Assembly: GCF_040529055.1 (NCBI RefSeq)
Contig: NZ_CP132342.1
Location: forward strand, 1,424,001 to 1,488,000
From: Xanthomonas sontii
GTDB taxonomy: Bacteria > Pseudomonadota > Gammaproteobacteria > Xanthomonadales > Xanthomonadaceae
Reading direction: 5' to 3'
DNA length: 64,000 bases
Made by a program: the position numbers and the translations under genes. The notes beneath the pieces are model-generated. The model did not search any database. It was not told where the DNA came from and was given only the letters and a program-made list of their open reading frames with translations. Each line of letters begins with the position of its first letter. The first letter of the stretch is position 1. Positions 47,515 to 56,837 of this stretch are shown here, in pieces.

Positions 47515-48954
47515 TCAGCCCGGCAGCGCCAGGTCGTCGATCATCGCGCGCAGGAAGCGCGCCGCTTCGCCGCCGGTGCAGGCGCGGTGGTCGAAGCTCA
47601 GCGACAGCGGCAAAATCTTGTGCGTCTCCACGCCGCCCATCACCGGCACCAGCTGGTGGCGGGCGCGGCCTGCGGCGACGATGGCCACGCACGGCGGCAC
47701 CACGATCGGGGTGGCGTAGCGGCCGGCGAACATGCCGAAGTTGGACAGCGAGATGGTGTAGCCGCTCAGCTCCGAGGCCGGGATGCTGCGCGCCTCCACC
47801 TGCTGGCGCAGGCGGTTGATGCCTTCGCGCACGCCGCGCGCATCGAGCATGTCGGCGTTGCGCAGGGCCGGCACGAACAGGCCGTCGTCGGTGTCCACGG
47901 CGATGCCGATGTCCACGTGCGCGTGCAGGGTGCGGGTCAGCGCCTCGCCGTCGAACCAGGCGTTGAGCGCCGGCACCGCCCGGCAGGCGGCGACGATCGC
48001 GCGCACCAGGCGCCCGGTGGTGTCGTTGCCCGGCGTCCATGCGTGCAGATCGGCATCGTCGTTGAGCGTGGTCAGCACCACCTGGCGCTGCGCCTCGGCC
48101 ATCACCCGCGCCATGTTGCGGCGCACGCCCTTCAGCGGCTCGGGCTGGCCCTGCATGGCCACGCCCGGCGGCTGCGTGCGCATCGGCTTGCCGGCGGCGG
48201 AGAGCGGGGTGCGCGCGGGTACGGCTTGGGATGTGCGGGCTGGCGCAGGAGCGGCTTCAGCCGCGACGGCAGGGCTCCGTGCGGTCGCGGCCGAAGCCGT
48301 TCCTGTAGCGGCGCCGACTTTCGCCGAACCATCGGCCGCGGCCTGCTTGACGTCGGCCAGGGTGACTGCGCCGTCGGCGCCGCTGGCACGCACGCGGCCC
48401 AGGTCCACGCCCAGCTTCTTGGCCAGGGCGCGTACCGCCGGCATCGCGCGTACGCCGCCGACCGACACGGCCTGCTCGCTGTGCACGGTGTTGGAGCTCT
48501 GCATCGCCCCGACCACGGTGCCGGCATCGTCGCGCTCGCCTGCGGACTGCGCGTTGTCGGCGTCGTGCAGTTCGCCGCCGTCGTCGGAGGCGACCACGCG
48601 GTCGTCGGCCGCAGCGGTGTCCGCACCGGCGCCCTTGCCGGACGCGGCCGGCGCCGCGCCGCCATGGTGATGGCCGGTGTCCTGGCCTTCGGCGCGCTGC
48701 GGCAGGTTCGGGTCGGGCGCGAACTGCGCCAGCATGCTCCCGGTGACGACGATGTCGCCCGGCGCGCCGGCCAGCTTCAGCACCTTGCCGGAGACCGGCG
48801 ACGGCACTTCGACCACCGCCTTGGCGGTTTCCATCGACACCAGCGGCTCGTCCAGCCGGATGGTGTCGCCTTCCTTGACGAACCACTCGACGATGGTGGC
48901 GTCGGGCAGGCCTTCGCCCAGGTCGGGTAGATTGAAATTCTTGGTTTGGCTCAT
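47515..48954 (-). CDS. 2-oxoacid dehydrogenase E2 component (dihydrolipoyl acyltransferase)
   Basis: A 479-residue E2. One lipoyl domain at the N-terminus has the lipoylated Lys45 in METAKAVVEV. A long linker follows, then a subunit-binding domain (about 165-203, AMPAVRALAKKLGVDLGRVR) and the catalytic core. The usual HRxxDG reads HRACTG: His456 is kept but the Asp position is Thr460. A REP-like doublet is translated as part of the Ala/Pro linker at about residues 213-238. Its start overlaps the SH3 gene's stop (ATGA). With the E1 genes upstream it forms a branched-chain-type complex; the E3 gene is not in this window. Confidence 0.87.
   Translation of the reverse strand: MSQTKNFNLPDLGEGLPDATIVEWFVKEGDTIRLDEPLVSMETAKAVVEVPSPVSGKVLKLAGAPGDIVVTGSMLAQFAPDPNLPQRAEGQDTGHHHGGAAPAASGKGAGADTAAADDRVVASDDGGELHDADNAQSAGERDDAGTVVGAMQSSNTVHSEQAVSVGGVRAMPAVRALAKKLGVDLGRVRASGADGAVTLADVKQAAADGSAKVGAATGTASAATARSPAVAAEAAPAPARTSQAVPARTPLSAAGKPMRTQPPGVAMQGQPEPLKGVRRNMARVMAEAQRQVVLTTLNDDADLHAWTPGNDTTGRLVRAIVAACRAVPALNAWFDGEALTRTLHAHVDIGIAVDTDDGLFVPALRNADMLDARGVREGINRLRQQVEARSIPASELSGYTISLSNFGMFAGRYATPIVVPPCVAIVAAGRARHQLVPVMGGVETHKILPLSLSFDHRACTGGEAARFLRAMIDDLALPG
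48243..48316 (-). repeat. REP-like doublet inside the E2 coding sequence
   Basis: A forward copy (GCAGGAGCGGCTTCAGCCGC at 48244) and a reverse copy (TCGCGGCCGAAGCCGTTCCT at about 48291) lie within the reading frame and encode an Ala-rich linker segment. Spacing matches the intergenic doublets. The insertion length keeps the frame. Confidence 0.75.
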
Positions 48955-49301
48955 GTGGTCTCTTCCAGCAGTTCCAGGTCGCGTGCCGGCAGCCAGCCCT
49001 GCGTGCCGTCGGCGCGCTCGGCCCACCACCAGTCGCCGTATTCGTGATGCAGGACGACGGTGTCGCCCTGCGCGGCATCGAGTTCGCGCGCGTCGTAGTC
49101 GCGCATCGCCACGGCATGGCCGTCGCCGGTCGGCTGCAGCCAGGCCAGCGGCGCCCAGCCGGCGCTGCCGGCGGTGCCGGTGATCCAGACGAACGCCGGC
49201 CACTCTTCGTCGCGCACGCCCAGCGCGACCCGCTCGCCGGCGGCGATGCGGATCGGATGCGGATAGGCGGCGCGGTAATCGCTGATCAAACGTGCCTGCA
49301 T
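48951..49301 (-). CDS. Small SH3-like domain protein embedded in the 2-oxoacid dehydrogenase operon
   Basis: A 116-residue soluble protein. It appears to hold two SH3-like repeats: the first ends around GWAPLAWLQP, the second reads GDTVVLHHEYGDWWWAERAD and GWLPARDLELL. Such variant SH3 folds bind peptides or cap assemblies. Its stop overlaps the E2 start (ATGA) and its start lies 1 bp after the E1-beta stop, so it is an integral part of the operon. No function is known to me; a role in complex assembly is a guess from the context. Confidence 0.8.
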   Translation of the reverse strand: MQARLISDYRAAYPHPIRIAAGERVALGVRDEEWPAFVWITGTAGSAGWAPLAWLQPTGDGHAVAMRDYDARELDAAQGDTVVLHHEYGDWWWAERADGTQGWLPARDLELLEETT

Positions 49302-49302
49302 A

Positions 49303-50289
49303 TCAACCCGCGGCCATCGCCCGCTTGGCCGCCGCGACGATCTTGTCGGTGCTCGGCAGGTACTTCATTTCCAGCCGGAACAGCGGGATGTGGGTGTCGT
49401 AGCCGGTCACGCGCTGCACCGGCGCGACCAGGTCGTACATCGACTGTTCGGCCAGGCGCGCGGCGATCTCGGCGCCGAAGCCGGCGCTGCGCGGGGCCTC
49501 CTGCACGATCACGCAGCGGCCGGTGCGCGCCACCGATTCGGCGATGGTGTCGAAGTCCAGCGGGCGCAGCGTGGCCACGTCGATCACTTCGGCGCTGATG
49601 CCGTCGGCGGCGAGGCGGTCGGCGGCCTCCAGCGCTTCCTTGACCTGCGCGCCCCAGGCGACCAGCGTCACGTCGGTGCCGTCGCGCAGCACGAAGCACA
49701 CGTCCAGCGGCAACGCCTCGCCGTCGTCGGCCACAACTTCCTTGTACTGCCGGTAGATGCGCTTGGGTTCCATGTAGATCACCGGATCCGGCTCGCGGAT
49801 CGCCGCCAGCAGCAGGCCGTAGGCGCGCTGCGGCGAGGACGGCAGCACCACGCGCAGGCCCGGCACGTTGGTGAAGATGGCTTCGTTGGCTTCGCTGTGG
49901 TGCTCCGGCGCGCGGATGCCGCCGCCCCACGGCACGCGCAGCACCATCGGGCAGTGCAGGCGGCCGCGGGTGCGGGTGCGCAGGCGCGCGGCGTGGCAGA
50001 TCAGGTGATCGACCATCGGGTACACGAAGCCGTCGAACTGCGCCTCGGCCACCGGCTTCATGCCCTGCGCGGCGAGGCCGACGCTGAGCCCGGCGATGGT
50101 GGTCTCGTCCAGCGGGGTGTCGAGCACGCGCTGCGCGCCGAAGCGCTGCTGCAGGCCGGCGGTGGCGCGGAACACGCCGCCGTTGACGCCCACGTCCTCG
50201 CCCAGCACCAGCACCGAGGGGTCGTGCTGCAGTTCCCAGGCCAGCGCCTGGGTCACCGCTTCGATCAGGGTAATGGGCGTGCTGGTCAT
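49303..50289 (-). CDS. 2-oxoacid dehydrogenase E1 beta subunit
   Basis: A 328-residue transketolase-like E1 beta. The segments EDVGVNGGVFRATAGL, the active-site stretch PWGGGIRAPEHHSE and the C-terminal LRPLDFDTI are typical of branched-chain-type E1. Together with the alpha subunit it decarboxylates branched 2-oxoacids using thiamine diphosphate. The start MTSTP has GGAG seven to eight bases upstream; a longer in-frame start (50382) that overlaps the alpha gene would add 31 residues of low-complexity sequence. Confidence 0.9.
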   Translation of the reverse strand: MTSTPITLIEAVTQALAWELQHDPSVLVLGEDVGVNGGVFRATAGLQQRFGAQRVLDTPLDETTIAGLSVGLAAQGMKPVAEAQFDGFVYPMVDHLICHAARLRTRTRGRLHCPMVLRVPWGGGIRAPEHHSEANEAIFTNVPGLRVVLPSSPQRAYGLLLAAIREPDPVIYMEPKRIYRQYKEVVADDGEALPLDVCFVLRDGTDVTLVAWGAQVKEALEAADRLAADGISAEVIDVATLRPLDFDTIAESVARTGRCVIVQEAPRSAGFGAEIAARLAEQSMYDLVAPVQRVTGYDTHIPLFRLEMKYLPSTDKIVAAAKRAMAAG

Positions 50290-50374
50290 CGGGCTGTCTC
50301 CGCGCGCGGTGGCGGCGCTGTGGGCGGTGCCGGCCGCAGGCGCGGCCGTGTGATCGGCGAGGCGGGGACTCAAC

Positions 50375-51463
50375 TCATCCATGGCGCTGCTCCAGGGCGA
50401 TGGCCTCGGCGCGCTGCGCGAGCAGGTCCGGCGGCGGGTCGGCGTACAGGTAGTCGAACATGGCTTCCACCGGCTGCACCGGGGTTTCCAGGTAGGCGTT
50501 GAGTTCGATGTCGGCCAGGCGCGCGCATTCCTGCTTCCACGCCGCCTCCTCTTCTTCGCTCCACAGGCCCTGCGCGCTCAGCCAGGTGCGCAGGCGCAGC
50601 AGCGGCTCGCGTTCCCAGGCCTGCTTGACCTCGGCGTCGTCGCGGTAGCGGCGCGCGTCGTCGGCGGTGGTGTGGTCGGACAGGCGGTAGGTCATGAACT
50701 CGATCACCGTGCCGCCCTGGCCGGCCAGCGCGCGCTCGCGCGCCTGGCGCATCGCTTCGAGCACGGCGATCAGGTCGTTGCCGTCCACCTGCAGGCAGTG
50801 CAGGCCGCCGGCCAGGCCCTTCTGCGCCAGCGTCTGCGCGCCGGTCTGCGCGTTGCGCGGCACCGAGATCGCCCAGCCGTTGTTGATCACGCACAGGATC
50901 AGCGGCAGCTGGTAGGCGCCGGCGGAGTTGAGCGCGGCGTAGAAGTCGGTCTTGGACGAGCCGCCGTCGCCGCAGGTGGCCACCGCCACCTGAGGTTCGC
51001 CGCGCAGCTTGAACGCCAGCGCGGCGCCGGCGGCGTGCAGGCACTGGGTGGAGATCGGCACGCAGATCGGGAAGTCGCGGGCGGCGTCGGAATCGCGCTG
51101 GAAGTCGCTGCCGCGCTCGTCGCCGCCCCAGTACAGCAGGATCTCGCGCGGACGCACGCCGCGCATGAACATGGCGCCGTACTCGCGGTAGCTGGGCGCC
51201 AGCACGTCGCCGCGGCGCATCGACGCGCCGATGCCGATGTGGGTGGCCTCGTGGCCCAGGCAGGAGGCGTAGGTGCCCAGCTTGCCGGTGCGCTGCAGGG
51301 CCACCGCCTTGCTGTCGAAGGTGCGCACGTAGAGCATCTGCTTGAACAGCGCCAGCAGCGTCTGCGGGTTGGCCGAGTCGGCCGGAAGCGCGTCGCGGAC
51401 CGGCTGGCCGCCCGCGTCGAGGTACTGCAGGAACTCAATTTCGAACTGGGCGGCGATGCTCAT
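50375..51463 (-). CDS. 2-oxoacid dehydrogenase E1 alpha subunit
   Basis: A 362-residue E1 alpha. The thiamine-diphosphate motif begins GDGGSSKTDFYAALN and ends in NN about 27 residues later. SDHTTADDA corresponds to the phosphorylation-loop region of branched-chain E1 alpha. Length is closer to Bacillus-type alpha subunits than to Pseudomonas BkdA1, so pyruvate as substrate cannot be ruled out. A heterotetrameric E1 and the operon context favour branched-chain oxoacids. The start at 51463 is the most likely; a TTG at 51493 would add ten residues. Confidence 0.88.
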   Translation of the reverse strand: MSIAAQFEIEFLQYLDAGGQPVRDALPADSANPQTLLALFKQMLYVRTFDSKAVALQRTGKLGTYASCLGHEATHIGIGASMRRGDVLAPSYREYGAMFMRGVRPREILLYWGGDERGSDFQRDSDAARDFPICVPISTQCLHAAGAALAFKLRGEPQVAVATCGDGGSSKTDFYAALNSAGAYQLPLILCVINNGWAISVPRNAQTGAQTLAQKGLAGGLHCLQVDGNDLIAVLEAMRQARERALAGQGGTVIEFMTYRLSDHTTADDARRYRDDAEVKQAWEREPLLRLRTWLSAQGLWSEEEEAAWKQECARLADIELNAYLETPVQPVEAMFDYLYADPPPDLLAQRAEAIALEQRHG

Positions 51464-51935
51464 GGCGATGGCGCTCTCGACAACAAGTTTCAAATGATAT
51501 GAGTCGGCATGTTAAGGAAGCCGTGCACAAAAGCCGTCGTGCACCGCAGCACGCGGCGATGCCGTATCGCACAAGAAAAGCGTGGTCGTGCCGCGTTGCC
51601 GATTGATGGCGTTGGGTATCGCCGATGTTGCACTGCGATGCATGCCGTTCATGTGCGCGTGGGTGTCCACCGGTGGCGGTGGTACATGCCAGCGGTGCGG
51701 TGCGCGATGGAGGCGAGAGTGTCGGACAAGGACAGAAGGCGCGCGCGTGCAGCAGCAGCGCAAGGGCATCGCGCATCTCCCGCTACGCACCCTCAAGCCG
51801 CATGGACGTCGCCTCGTAGCAGCGGCTTCAGCCGCGACCGGCGTTACCGGGGATACTCCATCGCGGCTGACGCCGCTCCTGCGCGATAGCGCTTTCGGCA
51901 GCGCGTGATCGGCGCCGGGTGGCGTTGCCCCAAGC
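51464..51935. other. Region between E1 alpha and the nuclease terminator
   Basis: About 470 bp. The first 130 bp are A/T-richer and should hold the promoter of the dehydrogenase operon, but no clear boxes could be fixed. A REP-like doublet lies at 51816-51886. Open frames in this stretch look non-coding. Confidence 0.5.
51816..51886. repeat. REP-like inverted doublet
   Basis: Forward copy (GTAGCAGCGGCTTCAGCCGC, about 51817) and reverse copy (ATCGCGGCTGACGCCGCTCC, about 51859). Confidence 0.75.
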
Positions 51936-51967
51936 AAAAAGGGCGTGGCCTTGCGGCCACGCCCTTT
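51936..51967 (-). terminator. Rho-independent terminator of the secreted nuclease gene
   Basis: On the minus strand, GGGCGTGGCC, a GCAA loop and GGCCACGCCC form a perfect 10-bp stem followed by a T-run (51940-51936). It lies about 20 bp past the nuclease stop codon. This is the clearest intrinsic terminator in the window. Confidence 0.9.
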
Positions 51968-51988
51968 CGTCTGCACCGCTTGCCGCGA

Positions 51989-54900
51989 TCAGCGGCCGAA
52001 CAGGCGCAGCCCCTCCACGCGGGTGCTCAAGCGCGCGCTGTTGTCGCTCGGGTCGGCATCGGCCGAGGTCGACCCGGCGCTGGCGCCGATCACGATCTGG
52101 CGGTCGGCCGGCAGCGGCCGTGTCGCCAGGCTCAGGCGGAACGCGGCGCTGGCGCCCGGCGCCAGGTCGGCGCCGCTGCGGCACTGGAAGCGCGCGCTGC
52201 GCAGGCCGTGGTTCTGCCGCACGCACTGCCAGCCGCGCGGCGGCACCAGCGCAGTGAGCGCCGACAGGGTGCTGCCGTCGATCTCCAGGCTGGCGCCCTG
52301 CACCGGCGCATTGCCGTGGTTGCGCACGTCGATGCGGTAGTCGGCGAAGAAGGCGAAGAACGGCAGGGTGGCCGGGCCGTCGATCGAGACCGCCAGGTCG
52401 CCGGCCGGACGCGCCTGCACCGCCACGGTGGCGCCGCCACCGTTGTCGCCGGCGTTGGGGTCCTCGGTCTGCGAGGTCACCGACGCGGCCAGGCTCAGGC
52501 TGCGCCCGACCAGGGCGGTGCCGGCCGGCACCGCCACCTCGAAGCGCGGCGTGGTGCCGGCGGCGAACTGCGCGGTGCTGCAGGTGACCACGGTCTGCGC
52601 AGCCACCTCCGGCGCGGCGCAGTCCCAGCCTGGGGCGGCGGTCACGCTCGGGGCCACCGCCGCGTCCAGGGCGAAGGCGACTGCCGCCGCACGCGCCGCG
52701 TCCGGACCGGCGTTGGCCAGTTCCACGCTGTAGCGGATGGTGTCGCCGGCATAGACCGACGCGTTGGCGGCGCTCACGCGCAGGCTCAGGTCGGCACGCT
52801 CCAGCGGCTTGAGCTTGATCAGCACCACCGCCGGGTCGTGGTCGGACAGCCGCGCCGGCGAGTTGGCGTCGTTGCGGGCCACGGCCGGGAAGTCGGCGTT
52901 GAGCCGCGCATGGGCTTCGCTGAGACCGGCGATCTGCGCCGAGCGCATCAGCGCGCGGTTGGCCAGGATGTGGTCCAGCGATTGCACGTTGCCGTCGTAG
53001 GCGTAGGAATAGCTCTGGTCCGGCGTCGACAGCAGGGTCAGGTTGTACAGCGCCGGATCGACCAGGGTGGCGCCGTCGCCGCCGACCACGGTCTGCGCGT
53101 CGGGCGCCGGCAGGCCGGTGATGGTGCCCATCGCATCGACATAGCCGTCGTTGAACTCGAAGGCGTTGAAGTCGCCCATCACCAGCAACTGCTCGGTCGG
53201 ATCGGCGGCCTGACGCGCCTGCAGCAGGTTGGCCAGGAACACCGCCTGCGCCTGGCGCTTGGCGCGGATGCGCTGGCCGCTGGCGTCGTCGGTCTCGGCG
53301 CCGTTGAGCGAACGCTGGTGCACCTCGACCACGGTCAGCGGCAGCGCGCGGCCGTCGGCAAAATGCACCACCGCCTTCAGCAGCAGCGGCGGGCGGTCGT
53401 TGAGCAGGCTGACGGTGCCGCTGGGCTCGGTCCAGGTGGCGGCCTTGCCTTCCTGGCTCACCGAGACCACCTCGACGCGGGCGATGCCGGCGCCGATCTG
53501 CGCGGTCTTGACCAGGAAGCCGACGTCGATGCCGCCCACGTCGTTGCCTTCCTGCAGGTAGGCCACGTACTGCGGATCGGGCTGGCCGGCGGCCACCGCG
53601 TCGCGGTTGACCCGGTCGGCCAGGGTCTGCAGCACGCTCAGGTTCTCGATCTCCACCGTGCCGAGGATGTCGGGGGTGTTGAGGTAGTTGCGGATCGCCA
53701 GCGAGGCCTTGTTGAGGCGGGCCTGGTAGGCGGCCGCGGTCAGCACCGGTTCGCCGATCGCCGGATCGTTCTGGTCGTCGAAGAAGCGCTCCATGTTGTA
53801 GGTGGCGATGTTGACGTCGTCGGCCTGCGGCGCGGGGGCCGGCTTGGGCTGGTCGGCGCCGTCGCACTGCACGGTGGGCGCGGTTTCCGGGTAAATGGTG
53901 TAGCGGCGGAAGCTGTAGTCCAGCGGGCCGCTGACGCCGAGCACGGTGCAGCCGGCGGCCACGTCGATGCGCTGGCCGCCGAGGCCGGCGCTGCCGACCG
54001 CGATCACCTGCGGGCTGGTGTTCCAGCGCGGCACATCGGCCGGCGAGCCGGCCGGCAGCGCGTCGGGCTGCTGCACGCCGGCGGTGCGCCAGGCGCGCGG
54101 CAGGCCGGTGACCACGGCATGGAACACGCCATTGCTGGTGGCGCTGGCGTTGGTCTCGTTGACGTTGCCCAGGGTCGGCGTGTTGACGGTCAGGCTGGGC
54201 ACGGTGACGCGCATGCCTTCCAGGCGCTCGAGCTGGTCGTAGGCGCCGTTCGGGTCGGGGAAGCGGGTGGTCAGCTCGACCGCGGCCGGCAGCGGATTGC
54301 CGGTGGACTGCAGCAGCACCGTCGGCGAGGTCAGTTCGGTCAGCGGCGGCTGGCTGGGGTCGGTGCTGGGCACGTATTCGACCACCGTGGCCTGCACCCG
54401 CACCGAATTGCCCACCGCGGCCTCGGCCGGCGGCGCACTGCCGGTGTAGACGTAGATGCCCTCGGAGGTGAGCGGGTCGGCGTCGGCCTGGGCGTCGGGC
54501 GTCTGCAGGAAGAAGCCGGCGCTGCGCCGCGCGGTGACGATGCCGCTGGTGGCGACCACCTGGCCGACCAGCGGCGAGCGCGCGCCGCTACCCTGGATGC
54601 TGTGGATCGGCACCAGGTTGAAGTCGTCGTTGAGGATCACCCCGCTGGCGGTCAGCGTGGACGGCAGTGCACCGCTGACGCCGGTGATGTCGAGGTAGAA
54701 GGTCTCGTCGGGCTCGTTGCTGGTGTCGCCGTTGACCAGCACGCGCACCTCGGCGCTGCTTTCGCCGGCCGGGATGGTCACCTGGGTCGCGGCCAGTGCC
54801 TGGTAGTCGCTGCCGGCAGTGGCGGTGCCGTCGCGGGTGGCGACGGTGAAAGTCACACCGGCGCTGCCGGCCGGCTGGCTCAGCGTCACCGTGAACACGA

Positions 54901-55570
54901 ACGCGCTGCTGCCGCTGTCGCCTTCGGCGCGGCTGACGTTGGCCACGCTGGCCACCGGCTGGTTGCCGCCGCCGCACAGGCTGACCGGCGCGGCGCTGTT
55001 GCGCGGGGTCGGCGCGCCGGTGGCAAAGTCGGCGTTGTTGTTGTCGCTGTCGGTGCAGCCGCCGTTGCCGCGCAGCACCGCCAGGGTGTTGCTGGGCGCG
55101 GCGGTCGGGGCGCTGCCCTCGGCGCAGCTGGCGCTGCTGCCGTAGCCGACGAAGTCGGCGTTGCCGGCCGGGCAGGCGCCGCTCAGCGCGGCGCTGCTCT
55201 TGCTCAGCGCGATCTTGCCGGCGCTGCCGCTCATGGCGATGGTGCCGGTGGCGTCGGGCGTGGGCAGCGCGGTGCTGCCGCCGCTGCCGTCGGCCTGCTT
55301 GACCAGGTAGTAGCCGCCCGGCGCGATGCTGCCGCTGAGCGTGGTGACCTGCCAGCTGCTGCCGGCGGCCGAGGCGTACTGCACCGACCAGCCGGCCAGG
55401 CTCACCGCCTCGCTGCCGTTGTTGTGCAATTCGACGAAATCGCTTTTGTAGGTGGCGCCGCTGTTGCCGCCACCGCCATAGACCTGGCTGATGACCACCT
55501 GGGCCTGGGCGTACCCGGCACCACCCAGCGCGCACGACAACACTGCAGCTCGAAGCAGCATGGTTCGCAT
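51989..55570 (-). CDS. Very large secreted modular nuclease (ExeM-like)
   Basis: A 1193-residue exported protein. After a signal peptide (to about residue 24) comes a lamin-tail-like domain (about 25-130, KSDFVELHNNGSEAVSLAGW). A Calx-beta repeat follows (about 210-300), then an OB-fold-like region (about 315-420). The endonuclease/exonuclease/phosphatase domain spans about 595-920 (IATYNMERFF, VMGDFNAFEF, SDHDPAV), and DUF11-type Ig-like domains lie at about 930-1180. The order matches extracellular ExeM-type DNases that degrade extracellular DNA. The start ATG follows GGGGAG by nine bases. No C-terminal sorting signal is obvious. Confidence 0.88.
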   Translation of the reverse strand: MRTMLLRAAVLSCALGGAGYAQAQVVISQVYGGGGNSGATYKSDFVELHNNGSEAVSLAGWSVQYASAAGSSWQVTTLSGSIAPGGYYLVKQADGSGGSTALPTPDATGTIAMSGSAGKIALSKSSAALSGACPAGNADFVGYGSSASCAEGSAPTAAPSNTLAVLRGNGGCTDSDNNNADFATGAPTPRNSAAPVSLCGGGNQPVASVANVSRAEGDSGSSAFVFTVTLSQPAGSAGVTFTVATRDGTATAGSDYQALAATQVTIPAGESSAEVRVLVNGDTSNEPDETFYLDITGVSGALPSTLTASGVILNDDFNLVPIHSIQGSGARSPLVGQVVATSGIVTARRSAGFFLQTPDAQADADPLTSEGIYVYTGSAPPAEAAVGNSVRVQATVVEYVPSTDPSQPPLTELTSPTVLLQSTGNPLPAAVELTTRFPDPNGAYDQLERLEGMRVTVPSLTVNTPTLGNVNETNASATSNGVFHAVVTGLPRAWRTAGVQQPDALPAGSPADVPRWNTSPQVIAVGSAGLGGQRIDVAAGCTVLGVSGPLDYSFRRYTIYPETAPTVQCDGADQPKPAPAPQADDVNIATYNMERFFDDQNDPAIGEPVLTAAAYQARLNKASLAIRNYLNTPDILGTVEIENLSVLQTLADRVNRDAVAAGQPDPQYVAYLQEGNDVGGIDVGFLVKTAQIGAGIARVEVVSVSQEGKAATWTEPSGTVSLLNDRPPLLLKAVVHFADGRALPLTVVEVHQRSLNGAETDDASGQRIRAKRQAQAVFLANLLQARQAADPTEQLLVMGDFNAFEFNDGYVDAMGTITGLPAPDAQTVVGGDGATLVDPALYNLTLLSTPDQSYSYAYDGNVQSLDHILANRALMRSAQIAGLSEAHARLNADFPAVARNDANSPARLSDHDPAVVLIKLKPLERADLSLRVSAANASVYAGDTIRYSVELANAGPDAARAAAVAFALDAAVAPSVTAAPGWDCAAPEVAAQTVVTCSTAQFAAGTTPRFEVAVPAGTALVGRSLSLAASVTSQTEDPNAGDNGGGATVAVQARPAGDLAVSIDGPATLPFFAFFADYRIDVRNHGNAPVQGASLEIDGSTLSALTALVPPRGWQCVRQNHGLRSARFQCRSGADLAPGASAAFRLSLATRPLPADRQIVIGASAGSTSADADPSDNSARLSTRVEGLRLFGR

Positions 55571-55735
55571 GAACAAGATCTCCCCAATCCTTGAAGACGT
55601 GGACTAACGCATATGACTTGACGGCACCCCCCAGGCGCCGCCGACGATTGTGCCGGAGTTTGTCAGCCGGTGCTGACGAATGTGTGACATTCGTCGCTGC
55701 GGTACCCTTGCCGGCCCGGAACGCCCACGCCGCCC

Positions 55736-56647
55736 ATGCCCGTCGAACAGAACCAGCGCCCGCTCGAAGCCGGCATCCACACCGACCTGGAAGGCCGCCT
55801 GACCTACGGCGGCTATCTGCGCCTGGACCGGCTGCTGTCGGCGCAGCAGCCGCTGTCGAACCCGCCGCACCACGACGAACTGCTGTTCATCGTCCAGCAC
55901 CAGACCTCCGAGCTGTGGCTGAAGCTGCTGGCGCACGAGCTGGGCGCGGCGATCGCGCACCTGCAGCGCGACCAGGTGTGGCAGTGCCGCAAGGTGCTGG
56001 CGCGCAGCAAGCAGGTGCTGCGCCTGCTGACCGAGCAGTGGTCGGTGCTGGAGACCCTGACCCCGTCCGAGTACATGGGCTTCCGCGACGTGCTGGGTCC
56101 GTCCTCCGGCTTCCAGTCGCTGCAGTACCGCACCATCGAATTCATGCTCGGCAACAAGAACGCGCAGATGCTGCCGGTGTTCGACCACGACCCGCAGGGC
56201 CAGGCGGCGCTGCAGGCGGTGCTGGAGGCGCCCAGCCTGTACGAGGAGTTCCTGCGCTACCTGGCCCGCTTCGGCCACGCGGTGCCGGCGCCGTACCACG
56301 TCCGCGACTGGCGCCAGCCGCACGTCAGCGACCCGCTGCTGCGCCCGGTGTTCGAGCGCATCTACGAGAACACCGACCGCTACTGGCGCGAGTACGCGCT
56401 GTGCGAGGACCTAGTGGACCTGGAGACCCAGTTCCAGTTGTGGCGCTTCCGCCACATGCGCACGGTGATGCGGGTGATTGGCTTCAAGCGCGGCACCGGC
56501 GGTTCCAGCGGCGTCGGCTTCCTGCAACAGGCGCTGGCGCTGACCTTCTTTCCGGAGCTGTTCGAGGTGCGGACGTCGGTGGGGCTGGAAAGCCGGGACC
56601 CGGGACTCGGGACCCGGGTCCCGGATGGGGCGTCGCAAGCGCCGTAG
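55736..56647 (+). CDS. kynA: Tryptophan 2,3-dioxygenase
   Basis: A 303-residue haem dioxygenase that opens L-tryptophan to N-formylkynurenine. His55 (FIVQH), Arg117 (EYMGFR) and the haem ligand His240 (RFRH) fall at the positions I recall for the X. campestris enzyme. The C-terminal 20 or so residues are abnormal: the coding sequence there is a GGGACCCGGGACTCGGG repeat and encodes [13 protein letters not shown]. An inverted copy of that repeat lies 180 bp downstream. The rest of a kynurenine pathway is not adjacent. The start at 55736 gives the matching numbering. Confidence 0.95.
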   Translation: MPVEQNQRPLEAGIHTDLEGRLTYGGYLRLDRLLSAQQPLSNPPHHDELLFIVQHQTSELWLKLLAHELGAAIAHLQRDQVWQCRKVLARSKQVLRLLTEQWSVLETLTPSEYMGFRDVLGPSSGFQSLQYRTIEFMLGNKNAQMLPVFDHDPQGQAALQAVLEAPSLYEEFLRYLARFGHAVPAPYHVRDWRQPHVSDPLLRPVFERIYENTDRYWREYALCEDLVDLETQFQLWRFRHMRTVMRVIGFKRGTGGSSGVGFLQQALALTFFPELFEVRTSVGLESRDPGLGTRVPDGASQAP

Positions 56648-56837
56648 TGGAGCGCGCTGGCAGGCGCCGCTCGGCCTTGCTGCGCTGCGTCGTGGTCGGA
56701 GGCGTTGGTCTTTCCGTGGGGCGTGCCGCGTGGACCCGGGCGTAGCGCATGCGCACATCGCCTTCTCGCCCGGAATCCCTGGTCTTCGAGAGCCCGCCTT
56801 TCCGGGTCCCGGGCCCCGGGCCCCGAGTCCCGTCCCC
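56593..56837. repeat. Inverted GGGACCCGGG-type repeats at and after the kynA end
   Basis: CCGGGACCCGGGACTCGGGA (56593-56612, continuing to 56624) is inside the kynA coding end. CCGGGTCCCGGGCCCCGGGC (from 56802, continuing to 56837) is a related inverse copy in the 294-bp gap before the transporter gene. The gap itself shows no gene. Confidence 0.7.

Noticed and set aside
51905..55594. 1229-codon plus-strand frame
   Set aside because: Antisense to the secreted nuclease, whose domains, signal peptide and terminator are clear.
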